From Rhizophagus clarus (lineage: Eukaryota; Glomeromycota; Glomeromycetes; Glomerales; Glomeraceae), in assembly GCA_015698045.1 (NCBI GenBank), contig BLAL01000302.1:124001-188000 (forward strand): a DNA stretch of 64,000 nucleotides. The letters are read 5' to 3'. A model generated the notes under the pieces. It did not search any database and had not been told where the DNA came from. It saw nothing but the letters and a program-made list of their open reading frames with translations. Position 1 is the stretch's first letter. Each line of letters begins with the position of its first letter. A program made the position numbers and the translations under genes. Shown piece after piece: positions 1 through 10,129 of this stretch.

Positions 1-608
1 TTATATTCTTCTGGCCTAGCTATTGGTTGAATAAATGCATATGTTGGATTGTTATCTGGATGGGGGATTTTGCCCACCCATTTGCTTATTAAAGAACGAT
101 TTCTATGCGGTCTTTCTGGATCCCTTCCAACTGGACATTCTTTAAAGATAATATCCTCTTGTGCAGATTTTTTTGAGATCATGTCTTGTTGCTCAACATC
201 TCTATGAGCTTGAGCTGCTGGACCAGATTCTGCTTCAGGATCCTCTTCAGATTGATGGGATATCTTAGCTTTCTTTTGCGGCCTACTAGAAGACTTTCTT
301 TCAGCTTTGCGACCCATTAAATCAAACCATTCTGCATCTGTTTTTGGGATCTTTTTACTAATAATGCTTGGGTTATTTTTTATCTCAGGATTCGCTAGCC
401 AATTAGCTAAGTCTTCTATAGATAATTGTGTAGTCTCTTTTTGACTAGAAGATGGGACTACATCTGATTTAGTAACAGAAACTGGCTCATTTATTCGATC
501 TTCTTGAATATTTCTGGGTTTACATTTATGCTTCCTATTTAGATGATTTGTTCGATCACGAGACTTTTTAAAATCATTTTTACCACAACGAGGACAAGGT
601 GGAATCAT
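1..608 (-). CDS. Zinc-finger-like protein, N-terminal 202 residues (3' end off the window)
   Basis: The reading frame is open from ATG at 608 down to base 1 with no stop, so the C-terminus lies outside the window. The start MIPPCPRCGKNDF opens a short zinc-binding motif: Cys5, Cys8, then His22 and His27 followed by Cys29 (C-x2-C-x13-H-x4-H-x-C), which resembles a C2H2 finger. After it comes a charged, low-complexity stretch rich in Ser, Gln, Glu and Lys, including a basic RPQKKAK run near residue 110 that could be a nuclear signal. No catalytic motif is visible. Short N-terminal fingers of this type occur in large families in arbuscular mycorrhizal fungi; that link is from general knowledge, not from a search. 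A DNA-binding or transposon-derived role is possible but unproven. No intron is needed in the visible part. Confidence 0.65.
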   Translation of the reverse strand, partial: MIPPCPRCGKNDFKKSRDRTNHLNRKHKCKPRNIQEDRINEPVSVTKSDVVPSSSQKETTQLSIEDLANWLANPEIKNNPSIISKKIPKTDAEWFDLMGRKAERKSSSRPQKKAKISHQSEEDPEAESGPAAQAHRDVEQQDMISKKSAQEDIIFKECPVGRDPERPHRNRSLISKWVGKIPHPDNNPTYAFIQPIARPEEY

Positions 609-805
609 TTTGATTATATGGGTATAAATGTATTCAGTTGTTTGTATTAATAGTATGAAAAACTTTTGTTTAAAAATAATTATTTATTCAGGATATACGA
701 CTATATGTATTCTAATTTTTTCAAACCCCAGGTGTTGCAACTCTGGTGCTTGTATTAATATTACGAAAACTTTTGTTTAAAATAAAATATTTATTTCTTA
801 CTACC

Positions 806-1048
806 ATGATAGGCGAATATTACTGCAACTATTTACTCAGAACTGGAGGTGTCTGTGGGCGTACCTGCCGTTGATCTGAAGGGTGCCATGAACATTGGAA
901 AGCTAGGAAGCGTTTTCCTTGTAGTATATGTGCCAAGCCGACTAGCTCTAAACCTGGTCTTTGTAGAAAACATGCTAGCAGATATTATGTAACCCAATAT
1001 ATTAATAGGCTTCGAGATAGAGCCTTGGGTACATATCAGGAAGTATAA
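806..1048 (+). pseudogene. Cys/His-rich protein fragment with in-frame TGA
   Basis: A frame from ATG 806 to TAA 1046-1048 encodes a peptide rich in Cys and His, with segments VCGRTC, EGCHEHW, RFPCSICAKP and GLCRKHASRYY. It is broken by TGA at 872-874, which is what a CGA Arg codon would become after one C-to-T change. The spaced CxxxC / CxxC / C-x2-KH pairs look like zinc ligands, but I do not recognise the family. The opposite strand also has an 83-residue open frame, which I read as a shadow because it lacks these patterned cysteines. The piece may be an exon of a larger broken gene or a transposon remnant. Confidence 0.45.
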
Positions 1049-1064
1049 TAGTCCAACCTTCCTT

Positions 1065-1165
1065 GTATACATGCTCTGCTTCACATCTTCGATGTTCCGC
1101 AGAGTTCTTAAACCTATTTTGTGTACATGCTCTGCTCTGCATCTTCGATGCTCCGCAGAGTTCCT
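1065..1165. repeat. Two direct 45-bp repeats
   Basis: Two copies of a 45-bp unit, at 1065-1109 and 1121-1165, share the core CATCTTCGATG(T/C)TCCGCAGAG and differ mostly by transitions. They sit just downstream of the Cys/His-rich fragment. Further right, 1190-1430 contains several copies of a T-run followed by ACACCTA and the inverted repeat CACCTAAG-x5-CTTAGGTG at about 1400, possibly remains of a small foldback element. Confidence 0.5.
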
Positions 1166-1169
1166 GTGT

Positions 1170-2639
1170 ACACTATTTGATATAATTTAAAGGTAAGACT
1201 TAGCCAGGTGAATTTTTTTTTACACCTATGGGTGAGACTTATCTTGGTGAATTTTTTTTTTACACCTAACCCAAATTTTTTTCTTAATGCTTATTTGAAA
1301 GAATTGGCTCCAGAATGGCTTCCTGCATATCAAAAATAATGGTATACTAGAATATGGTTAATATCCTTTTAACTTTACTTTCGAATACAAAAAATTGACA
1401 CCTAAGACAAGCTTAGGTGTAAATTTTTTATTTTGTTTACGCATATAAATCAGCTTTAGAATTAATTCTAGGATAACATAAAATCTGATATGCAAAATGG
1501 GCTTGCATTTACGGCCTGCGAGCATGCTCAGACACTTCAGTCCTCAATGCTCTTGGCCTTTTCTAAACCCAAGCAATATAGTATACTTTTTTTGTTATAT
1601 TATTTGGGATTAAAATCAGGCCAGCACGTTAACAAAGATGGTGATCTTCTTTAACTTGAAAACTAAAAAATTGGGTAAAAGGATATGTTAACAAAATTTA
1701 TGCTCCAGCCTGATTTAAAACTTAAATTCAATATCGTAATTCGATATATTTCCTGGTCTTGAAAATAAATTTGGGGTTAAAAAAAGATTACATAAATTTC
1801 GTATATTGGGAAATAAGCCGGGAGAGGTTTACACTAATTATACCTATTCGGAAAAATGACCCTAGAACCCCCATTTTAGTCTATATTTTGCACATGATTT
1901 ATTTAATATGCATATCATTCACACGTCTTTTAACCATGGTTTTTTCTGTTTATTTTTTATTTTATCTCTTTCTTTTATTTTGTTTCAAGGAATTTTATTT
2001 TTCTGTTTAATATTTTTAAATATAATAAATATTTATATATATTTCCATAATTTATTGCTTTGCAGGTACAAAAGTATTTGTTTATTAATAATACTAATTG
2101 CGCTTTTACTTATACTGTAATATTAATGATATCAGACAGGAAAGATGTCATACAATTTTAGGAGCAAAATTTTTTTATTATGAATACTATAATAAAATTT
2201 TTATTATAGCATCTTTTTATAATATATAGTATATAAATAAAGTTTAAATTTGAGTAGAGTTAATTTAACTAGTCAAAGTTGACGATTTTTAAATCTTAAT
2301 TCTGGCCAAACTTTTCTTAATTCTGACCAAATTCATAATTCTGGCCTAAACTTAAATAAATTTGAAAAAATATAGGTCAAATGTAACTTTATATTTATAT
2401 ATTATAATACTTCAATTTAAAAAGCAAAAATAAACTTATTAATCATCCCTACACTTTTATTGAAAAAAAAGTCATTACTCAAACTGAACTATCAAGAAGG
2501 ATCTTCATTTGAAATTAATATTTTTTGTATATTGAAAATAAAGAAAATAAAGTTTCAAAAATCAATACCATTATGTAAAACGCCAATAACTTCACATATA
2601 TTCAATAAAAATTTAAATAATTTAATATACAAATAGTTT
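1170..2639. other. AT-rich intergenic DNA, no supported gene
   Basis: Two overlapping short frames at 1759-2120 are Leu/Phe/Ile translations of T-rich DNA and show no domain. Around 2290-2350 the phrase AATTCTGGCC or a close variant occurs three times. I see no RNA gene or coding exon here. Confidence 0.5.
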
Positions 2640-3100
2640 TGAATTTGCTGAACAATTTTCACTTAATACACAAAGACGATCTTCTTATGACCAAAGTGCC
2701 TAAATTACGCTCTGAAGTAACTGAATGGATGCAAAAAATTTCAAAAATCTGAATTTAATAATGCTATAAATAATGTCAAAAGCATTACAAATATTAGATA
2801 AAAAATCATACTAATTGATATCCAATTAGTTTCGACCTTACTGAATAATTTTCACTTATTATATAAGAGTGAATTGCTTATGATCAAAGTGCCTAAATTA
2901 CGCTCTGAAGTTACTAAACAGAAAAAACAATAAATTTAAAGTTAGAAATACAGATAAATTATCAAATATCAGATAGAATATATAGAAAATTGAGTTACAA
3001 GTAGTTTTAGTCCTGCTGAACAATTTTCACTTATCATACAAGAATGATATGATTATGTTAAAAATACTAAATTTACGTTCTAGAAAAATTTTACATATAT
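2640..3100. repeat. Three tandem diverged units of about 170-190 bp
   Basis: The phrase CTGAAYAATTTTCACTTA begins at 2648, 2841 and 3016. In the first two units it is followed by a conserved AAAGTGCCTAAATTACGCTCTGAAG-type segment; the third is more diverged. The unit is AT-rich and has no open frame. Confidence 0.6.
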
Positions 3101-3118
3101 CAAAAAGGCAATTTCTAT

Positions 3119-6100
3119 TCGTACACGGGTGTCTCAAACACGGCATCACGTGATTAATAAAAAATTTTTTTTGCCTAATTTTTTGAACACGCATCATGTG
3201 AAATGTGCACAAAAATTTTTTATTATAAAAAATTTAACTGAAAATCAATATATATACATGCATATACATGCTATTAAAAGACTATTAAAAGTGCGCATAT
3301 GTGCTATAATCTAACACTAATAACTAACTATGTTGACACGTCCTTGCATAATGTCCATATTGCTTGCACTTTCCACATTTTCGGCCTTTTGTATTTTTTG
3401 TTTCCTCTTCTACTATAGTGTTGTCTGTTATCATATTAACCTTTGTGCTGTCCTTCAAAACCTGTTTTCCTAAAGTTTTTACACTAGACTTAAACCTTTT
3501 TGGAGGTCGTCCTTTATGTTTAGTAATAGCAGGATTATTAATATCAGCAAAGGTTTCTTGAGTTTCTTGAATTTCAATATTCTTATTATGTGTATCATAG
3601 ATAAAAGACTTGAGTAAATTCACCAACTCATGCTGCATATTGGCCTTGAGTGCACAATCAATGGCTTTCTTTGATAACCCAAATAACTCTGCATAAATAG
3701 CTTTAGTTGATTTTATTGCCAAATTGGAAACATGTGAATCAACCCGAAATGAAAAAAAGTGTTCAAAGGTAATACTTTTTTCCATTCCTACTCTATCTTC
3801 TATTTGTGTACCACATATTAAAATAGGAGAAAGATTATCTAATTGAATATTAATATCTAGGTACCATCGGCTTGGAATAATATTTATGTGAAATGTTGCA
3901 CATTGAGAATAAGTACTGACTCGGAAAAAGTGTTGGCATATTAATCCTCCTTTATTGATCAAGAGAAGGCAGGTGCATAAATGTGTTCCTTCATCAAGCA
4001 GAACCACATAATGACCAATTCCTTGAGTTCCAGTTGCTCTGACAAACCATACTTCTAGGATTACTTCTGGTGGTATATTTTTGATCAAGGATTTGAAAAG
4101 AATTTGCTGGACATCTTGTTTTTGTTCCCTGATTCCATTGCTTATCTCTTTATTATCAATCTCCACCTATAAGAAAATTGTTAGTTTAAGATTACTGTAT
4201 AATCCAGCACTAATAAAACCAAAACTTTAACTCTTACATCTATTAAGTTTTGCCATTCTGTAATTCGATTAATATCATAACATACAGATTGATTCATTTG
4301 TGATCTTTGTTTCCTAAGCATTACAGGCGTTAAGAAGGTCTTCATGATATTATCTACAAAACTAAAAAATCTTGTATTTAGCATTGGCATACCAATTGTA
4401 GGTATAGTATTTCGTTCAAGTTCAAAATATTCAAAATGCTCTTCATTTTTAACATGATCTTTGATACTAAGTAGTAAATCACATAATGAAGTGGCTCGAT
4501 TAACTTTATCATGAATATGTTTGTTGATTGATTCAATTCTCTGTGTGCTTTGTGCTCCAGTGGTAAATCTTTTATGAATCCAAGGTATTGCTCATGATTC
4601 TTTATTAATATAAAGAGTATCAGACAAATACTTTACTGCTGCAGGATATTGATCAATTAATTGATTCTATCAAAGTTCAAATAGGTCTTCACAAAGAGAA
4701 TTTCTGCATATATAGAACTTATGGCGAAATTCCTCAAACTTATTGCCTAATTTTCCTTTAAGCTTTTTTCGAAGATTCAAATCAATATGAAAAATACATA
4801 ATAGATGCTTGGTATCTGGATAAATTTCCTTAATTGATTGAATCATAGAAGGATCTGAATCAGTAAAAATAACTTTAGGAGAAATACCCGTTTCAGTAAG
4901 AATAGCATCAAATAACCATTGGTATGTATTTAATGTTTCATCATCAATTATAGCAAATGCAACAATTCGTGATTTGTAGTTATTATCAATTACAGCCATA
5001 ATGCAAAGCATCATTTGAAATCTGTTTGTATTGTAGGTGGTATCAATAATTGTAACATCATTGTATTTGTTATATAATTTCCTTTGTGTAGGAGACATCC
5101 ACAAAAGGGATTTTAGTTTTCTTGAAATAGGATCTAACCAAAGTTTTACAATCCACAGTGGATCAGAATCCTTCCATTTCATTAATAGTTCAAGCATTTG
5201 AGAAGCATCTGTATCTCCAGGATTATTTTTTTGACGAAATTGATAGACTGCATTGTATAAATCCTTTTTATATATAGGTTGATCTGGATAGTCATGCTTA
5301 AGTAAAGGATAGATGGAAGCAGAATCCATTTGACCTTGAATCACATATTTTTCAATATCTGCCAGCATTTTAGGCATTAATTTTCGATATCGTGGTGCCA
5401 ATTCATGAATTATCAAAGTAAGTGGATGATTATGCTCATTATTAAAAGAATTAATCTTTATAACACCACTTGTTTTTATATAGGTAACATTTAATTTTCA
5501 AGGGCATAATGTTTTTTCAGAGCTGGCATTACATCTTTTAGTTGGATCAGAAGTTACTTGAGAAGTATTTGAACCTGATTTGATATATTCATAAGTAACC
5601 CTTTGTATCACGCCTTCAACCTTCTCACTTGATCTGATTTTATAGTTAAAACCTTCTTTTAAAGCAAACCTATCAATCCAACTTTTAAATTCGTCCCAGC
5701 TGTTGAAGGTTAGTCCAGAAATTAGTTCCAAAGAATCTGTAAGTTCAACCAATTCATCTCTATCATCTCTTTTTTCATAATCCTATTAACAAACATCAGA
5801 AACAAAATAATTAGATAATGAAATTAGTGATAAAAAAAAGAAAAATATATTACTTGTGCAAAAAAGCCAAAGTATCAGCATTTTGATTAGATTGATCTTT
5901 GTCATAATCAAATAAGTTTTCATGTAGATTTTCGTAGGTGACATCATAATCTAGGATGATATTGTGAGGAAAATTTTCGCGTGTATCATAAGATAAATAA
6001 GTGTCATAAGATAGATTTTCAAGGGTGTCATATGGTAAACAGATGTCATAAGATAGATTTTCATAGTAGGTGTTATTATTATAAGTGGGTGATAGACTTT

Positions 6101-6425
6101 TGTGAATGATCATTAAGAAAATTTTTGTGAGTGTCATAAAATAGGGCGTTATTGTAAGGAATATTATCACAAGTATTATCATAATTATGGGTGTTATCAT
6201 AAGAAGTATTACCACGGATGTTATCATAAGAACGGGTATTATCATTATCATAAAACATCTTATATTCTTATAATGAAAAGAAGAAAAAAGAATAAAGCGA
6301 TCGATAAAGCCGCAAAATGTAATGCTTTAGAACAATAAAAATGTAACAATTAAACCCTTGTGTAAATTTTAATAATTTATTAAATCACGTGATTTATAAT
6401 ACAGGTTTCAAACACCCATGTATAA
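3119..6425 (-). mobile_element. Mutator-like DNA transposon (FAR1-MULE type), decayed
   Basis: The broken transposase gene is bracketed by imperfect inverted repeats. The left end (from about 3120) reads TACACGGGTGTCTCAAAC, then ATCACGTGATT near 3146. The right end, on the opposite strand ending near 6422, reads TACATGGGTGTTTGAAAC, then ATCACGTGATT. The two arms match over roughly 40-45 bp, with gaps. I could not find a convincing target-site duplication, so the exact outer ends are uncertain; older insertion or decay would explain that. The element is about 3.3 kb, a plausible size for an autonomous MULE. Confidence 0.6.
3324..6258 (-). pseudogene. FAR1-MULE transposase with SWIM finger and zinc knuckle, interrupted by stops
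   Basis: Three exons on the minus strand: 6258-5854, 5782-4238 and 4166-3324, with two GT-AG introns (5783-5853 and 4167-4237), each 71 nt. Exon 1 encodes a Tyr-Asp-Asn-rich repeat region (YDN, SYDT, YENL units) and needs two frame corrections. Exon 2 begins with a FAR1-type DNA-binding domain (FNSWDEFKSWIDRFALKEGF, then C...C...HNH). A MULE transposase core follows, with candidate DDE residues in IIDTTY, FTDSDPSM and STQRIES. Exon 3 has a SWIM finger (CTC...CQH near 3980-3935), an AT-hook-like GRPPKR and a C-terminal CCHC knuckle (CGKCKQYGHYARTC). In-frame stops at 5498-5500 (TGA), 4670-4672 (TGA), 4667-4669 (TAG) and 4592-4594 (TGA) all sit where Trp (TGG) fits the family, so the gene is dead through G-to-A changes on its sense strand. 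It would have cut and pasted the element in the nucleus. Confidence 0.75.
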
Positions 6426-6889
6426 TTTGAAATTCTCTATTAGAATATTATAAATTATTGATTTTTTAAAGTTTGTACAAAATCTGTCTGAATAACCAAT
6501 ATCAGAAACTTAAAAAAACTTACTTTTCTCATAAAATTACATATATTTTGACTATTAAAACTACATTTTCATTCCTACTTTTAAAAGAATCTTGAAAAAA
6601 GTGCATTTTTTTAAATAAACTTCACGTATATGTGAGAAAAAAATTTTAATAGTAAAAATGAATAACCAATTTAAGAAACTGGTAGAGCACATGATAATCT
6701 ATTAAATTACTTTATTTAGTATAACACAGCATATTAAAGTTAACGGTCAATTATAAAATAAAGTAACCTGGGTATTTACTGCAGTTTTTAGTTTTTTCTA
6801 TTGGGTATGCTGGTCGTTAATCTTGGAGATCTAAATGGTTTGTCCAGATGCAGCCAAGTTGGCCAACCTGCTTGTAGGGATTATTAATA

Positions 6890-7125
6890 GGTAGTAATAT
6901 TACTCTGGCATATGATATGTAACTGATATTTAACTACCCAATATGTATGAGATATGTACCTGATATGTATGTTATATGTCACTGATATTCTGCATCTGAT
7001 GGGTACATATTGGGTACCCAATATGTGTAGTATTATTAAATAGTATACACATATTTCACACATATCAGGTACATATCAAGTAGCTGATATGTACCTGATA
7101 TATACCCGATGGCATCGATTTTGAC
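6890..7125. repeat. GATATGTACC-type repeat cluster
   Basis: Many near copies of GATATGTACC, GGGTACCCAATATG and their complements alternate over this stretch. The same vocabulary returns at 46500-46680, 50690-50900 and 57330-57560. The block ends with ATCGATTTTGACCAGTG, which also closes the 50.9-kb cluster, so these look like related repeat termini rather than chance sequence. Confidence 0.6.
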
Positions 7126-7134
7126 CAGTGTTGA

Positions 7135-7300
7135 TAATAAATTTTATATTTTTTTATTATAAAAGTATAATATAATTTTATAAAAAGTTTATTTTTTTAA
7201 AAATTTTAAAAAGTAATAAAAAGAAAGTACTAAGTTTTTTTGATTTAATGTTATGTAATTAAAAAACTAATTAGTAAATTTATATTAAATTTATGATTTT
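7135..7300. repeat. Dispersed ~155-bp repeat, copy 1
   Basis: This stretch is nearly identical to 55826-55990 in the same orientation, including TATAATATAATTTTATRAAA, AAGTAATAAAAAGAAAG and AAAAAACTAATTAGTAAATT. It is non-coding and AT-rich. At this locus it directly follows the GATATGTACC cluster; at the second locus the cluster is absent. Confidence 0.65.
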
Positions 7301-7744
7301 TAATAGATCATATCATATATTATTTAAGTATTAAATTTTATTTTAATTAAATTTAAATTAATTTAATAAGAGTAATTAATAATTTTAAAAAAGTTTGATA
7401 TGTTTTTTTTGGAAGCTATTGTATATAAAAATAAAAAAATAAAAAGTTAATATATATCAATTAATAGAAAATACATTAATATTAAATAAATTAGCTTATT
7501 AAAAATATTAAAATTATAAAAAATAAAGAGAAAGATTTATTATAAATCTGGTTCAATTAAAATAAAAATTTATTTTTTTTATTATAAAAAAAGTAAAAAA
7601 GTAAATATTTTTATAAAGTAATTATAATATATACTTAAATATTATTAAATCTCAAATATAAGTTTAAAAAAAGAGCTATACTTATATAAAAAAAATAAAA
7701 AAACCATTTATAAAAACATTTTTTTATTTAAAAAAACTATTTAA

Positions 7745-8235
7745 TTATTTCATTTACCAAAATAAATTTTTTTAAAGATTTTATTTAAAAAAAAAAAAAA
7801 ATAATAATACTAGAAATAATTTTAATATTTTTAGTTTAAAGAAATTTATTTTCCTATTTCTATTACTAAAATAAGCTTTTCTGAAGATTTTATTTTAAAA
7901 CAATAATATTAAAAACATTTCCAATATTTTTTTTATTTAAAGAAATATGTTTTTCTTACTTTTATTAACTAAAATAAGCTTTTTATTATTCTTCTAAAGA
8001 AAAAAGAAATAATAATATTAAAAATACTCTTAATATTTTTTTATTTAAAAAAAACCTGTTTTTCTTAATATTTATATTAACTAAAATGAGTTTTTAATTT
8101 ATTTCTCTAAAAAAAATAATAATATTAAAAATGCTTCTAATGTTTTTTTATTAAAAAACCATTTTTTTTACTTATATTAACTAAAATAGATCTTTAATTT
8201 ATTTTCTAAAAAACAATAATATTAGAAATTAATAT
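7745..8235. repeat. AT-rich minisatellite, unit ~100-113 bp
   Basis: The phrase ACTAAAAT(A/G)(A/G)G recurs at about 7865, 7967, 8080 and 8180 with similar flanks (AATAATATTAAAAA, then a T-run). About five units are recognisable. No coding potential. Confidence 0.6.
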
Positions 8236-9961
8236 TCTTATATTGAAAAGAGATCAACTACATTTTTACTTGCAAATCACTTGGCCATTTTTTTAGCAAA
8301 AGGTTACTGAAAAAAAGCTTGGGCTTTTGGTTTTTTGGGTTCTTTTCAAGTAATATTTTCTTTTTTATAAGACCTAATCATGTCTTTTAAAACTTGTCTG
8401 GTTTAAAAATACTAAGTTTTGGTAGAACTACTGGTTTGGTATAAACTTTACCAAGGAAATAGCTCATGACCACAAACTTCAAATTCCTTTCATATTTCTA
8501 AAGACTTTTGTAAGGTTAGTGTTTGGGCTACCTGGTCTTAAATACCTTAAAAAAGGAGTTTCTTGTTAGTATTATTTATTTTAGAAGTGTTAAAGGCAAA
8601 ATGAAGTTGTTAGTTAAAGCTTTTGTATATGGTCAGGAGTGGTACTTGCTTTTTCTTATTTAGAGGATATTTAAGGGAATGTAGAATTGGTGATTATAAT
8701 GTTTTACCTCTTTTCTCAGTTTTCCTTTTAGGTTTCTGGAAGTATTAATGACTTTCCTTTAATTTTTATTTCTTATCTATTGATATTTTAGTCTTTAGTC
8801 TCTTTTTCTGTTTTAGTTTTGAGGGGTTGGAGGTATTGGAATGTTAATTAGTATTTTAGTGGTTTGGTATAGCTTTTTTTTTTAGGGTTTTGTTTTTCGA
8901 TCTAATTAAGGGAGAAAATTTGGTTGGATAATTTATTTTAAATTTTACTAACATATATTGATTTCTAGTTAGGCTGGTCAAAGTCATGTAAAAGATGTGG
9001 TACTAATTACTTTTAATTTTATTTTTGGTATATCCATGTTAATTAAAGGTTGAATACTAGTTAGCTTTAGTTTCTTCTAAGTTTGGCCTCAGCATTGTAC
9101 TTGTACGCCACTCAGATAAGGTGGTGATTGCTTAATATTATACCTTGTGAAGATTATGGGAAAGAATGGAATTTCTTATATGTATATTATTCTTACATTG
9201 ATATATGATAATACTGATTATTTGGTGAAAATTATAAGCTACATTTGACCTTGCTAAACACCTTTTTTTTAAGTTTGGGAAAACAAATTTATTTTTATTT
9301 ACGAATTTTTTATTATTTGCAATTTTTATGTTAAAATTAAAGTAAATTCTAATTTTTATTATAACTTAATAAAAAAATACACATTTGATACTTGTTCGCT
9401 ACTATTTTATAAAATAGTACCCAGGCTGTACAGCGTGAACATCAGTATCAGTCACAGCCCAAAAAAAACGTGAGTCTCCAGCCGATATTTGGTATGATCT
9501 GGGCCTAGCTACTCACTTAATAAATAATAAAAAAATAAAAATAATTATCTTCTACAATACGTAGGTAAGTTTCTCCTTCTCTTATGATCATTACGCATGA
9601 CTAAAATTAATCAAATTTATCAAATTAAAAACATGAACGTAAATATTAATTATAAATTTTATTATAGTATAATTACCCAGCCTCTCCCAAAATCTCATTC
9701 TAAATTCGCGATAATATCTTTGGCCAGTACGCGTCTACAGCCGCCGTTCAGGGTTACCATTACGATAAAGGACATAGTTCTAAATATTAAAATCAGTTTG
9801 AATATTCGATAAATACATTTAATTTATATGAATGTAATTTTATTTATTTACTTATATGGTAATCCCTGACAAGGTTCCTCCACTTTTGGCTGCACTGTTG
9901 CCCAGAAACCCTTGTTCGAAATATTCTATTTATTCTGATTCAATTAAATGGATTGGTTAAT
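8236..9961. other. Intergenic DNA without a supported gene
   Basis: The stretch 8270-9230 is less AT-rich than its surroundings and has no A/T repeat structure, but all frames are closed by stops; it could be old transposon UTR or a decayed gene. A 71-codon frame at 9597-9812 has no recognisable motif. The last 60 bases lead into the LINE array. Confidence 0.4.
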
Positions 9962-9976
9962 TTGAATTTAAATTCT
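9962..9976 (+). repeat. Array junction motif, outer left copy
   Basis: TTGAATTTAAATTCT, which contains the perfect palindrome GAATTTAAATTC. It marks the upstream edge of the LINE array and is followed by a 36-bp piece (9977-10012) identical to the 3' tail of the family. That piece could be an extremely 5'-truncated insertion. Confidence 0.75.
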
Positions 9977-10012
9977 ATTAATAAAGATAAAGGCTACTAT
10001 GCCGCGTTTGCC

Positions 10013-10027
10013 TTGAATTTAAATTCT
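10013..10027 (+). repeat. Array junction motif 2
   Basis: Same 15-mer between the 36-bp tail fragment and the first full-length element, whose 5' end reads AACGATCTGC. Confidence 0.8.
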
Positions 10028-10129
10028 AACGATCTGCGCTCCTTTTTCCGCTGATCACTCTGTCCATTTTTTTAGCTAACACTTTTTTCATAAAAACTTA
10101 TAGTTTTCCCTATCCCAAAGTCCTCGAAT

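Noticed and set aside
833-1084. 83-codon minus-strand frame
   Set aside because: It overlaps a plus-strand frame with patterned cysteines and has no domain itself.
1759-2120. Two hydrophobic plus-strand frames resembling membrane peptides
   Set aside because: They are translations of T-rich DNA; overlapping frames give the same Phe/Leu/Ile composition.
9977-10012. The AATAAAGATAAAGGCTAC tail as an rRNA or tRNA target site
   Set aside because: It does not resemble conserved rRNA insertion sites I know and it matches the LINE's own 3' tail, so it belongs to the element and not to a host RNA gene.
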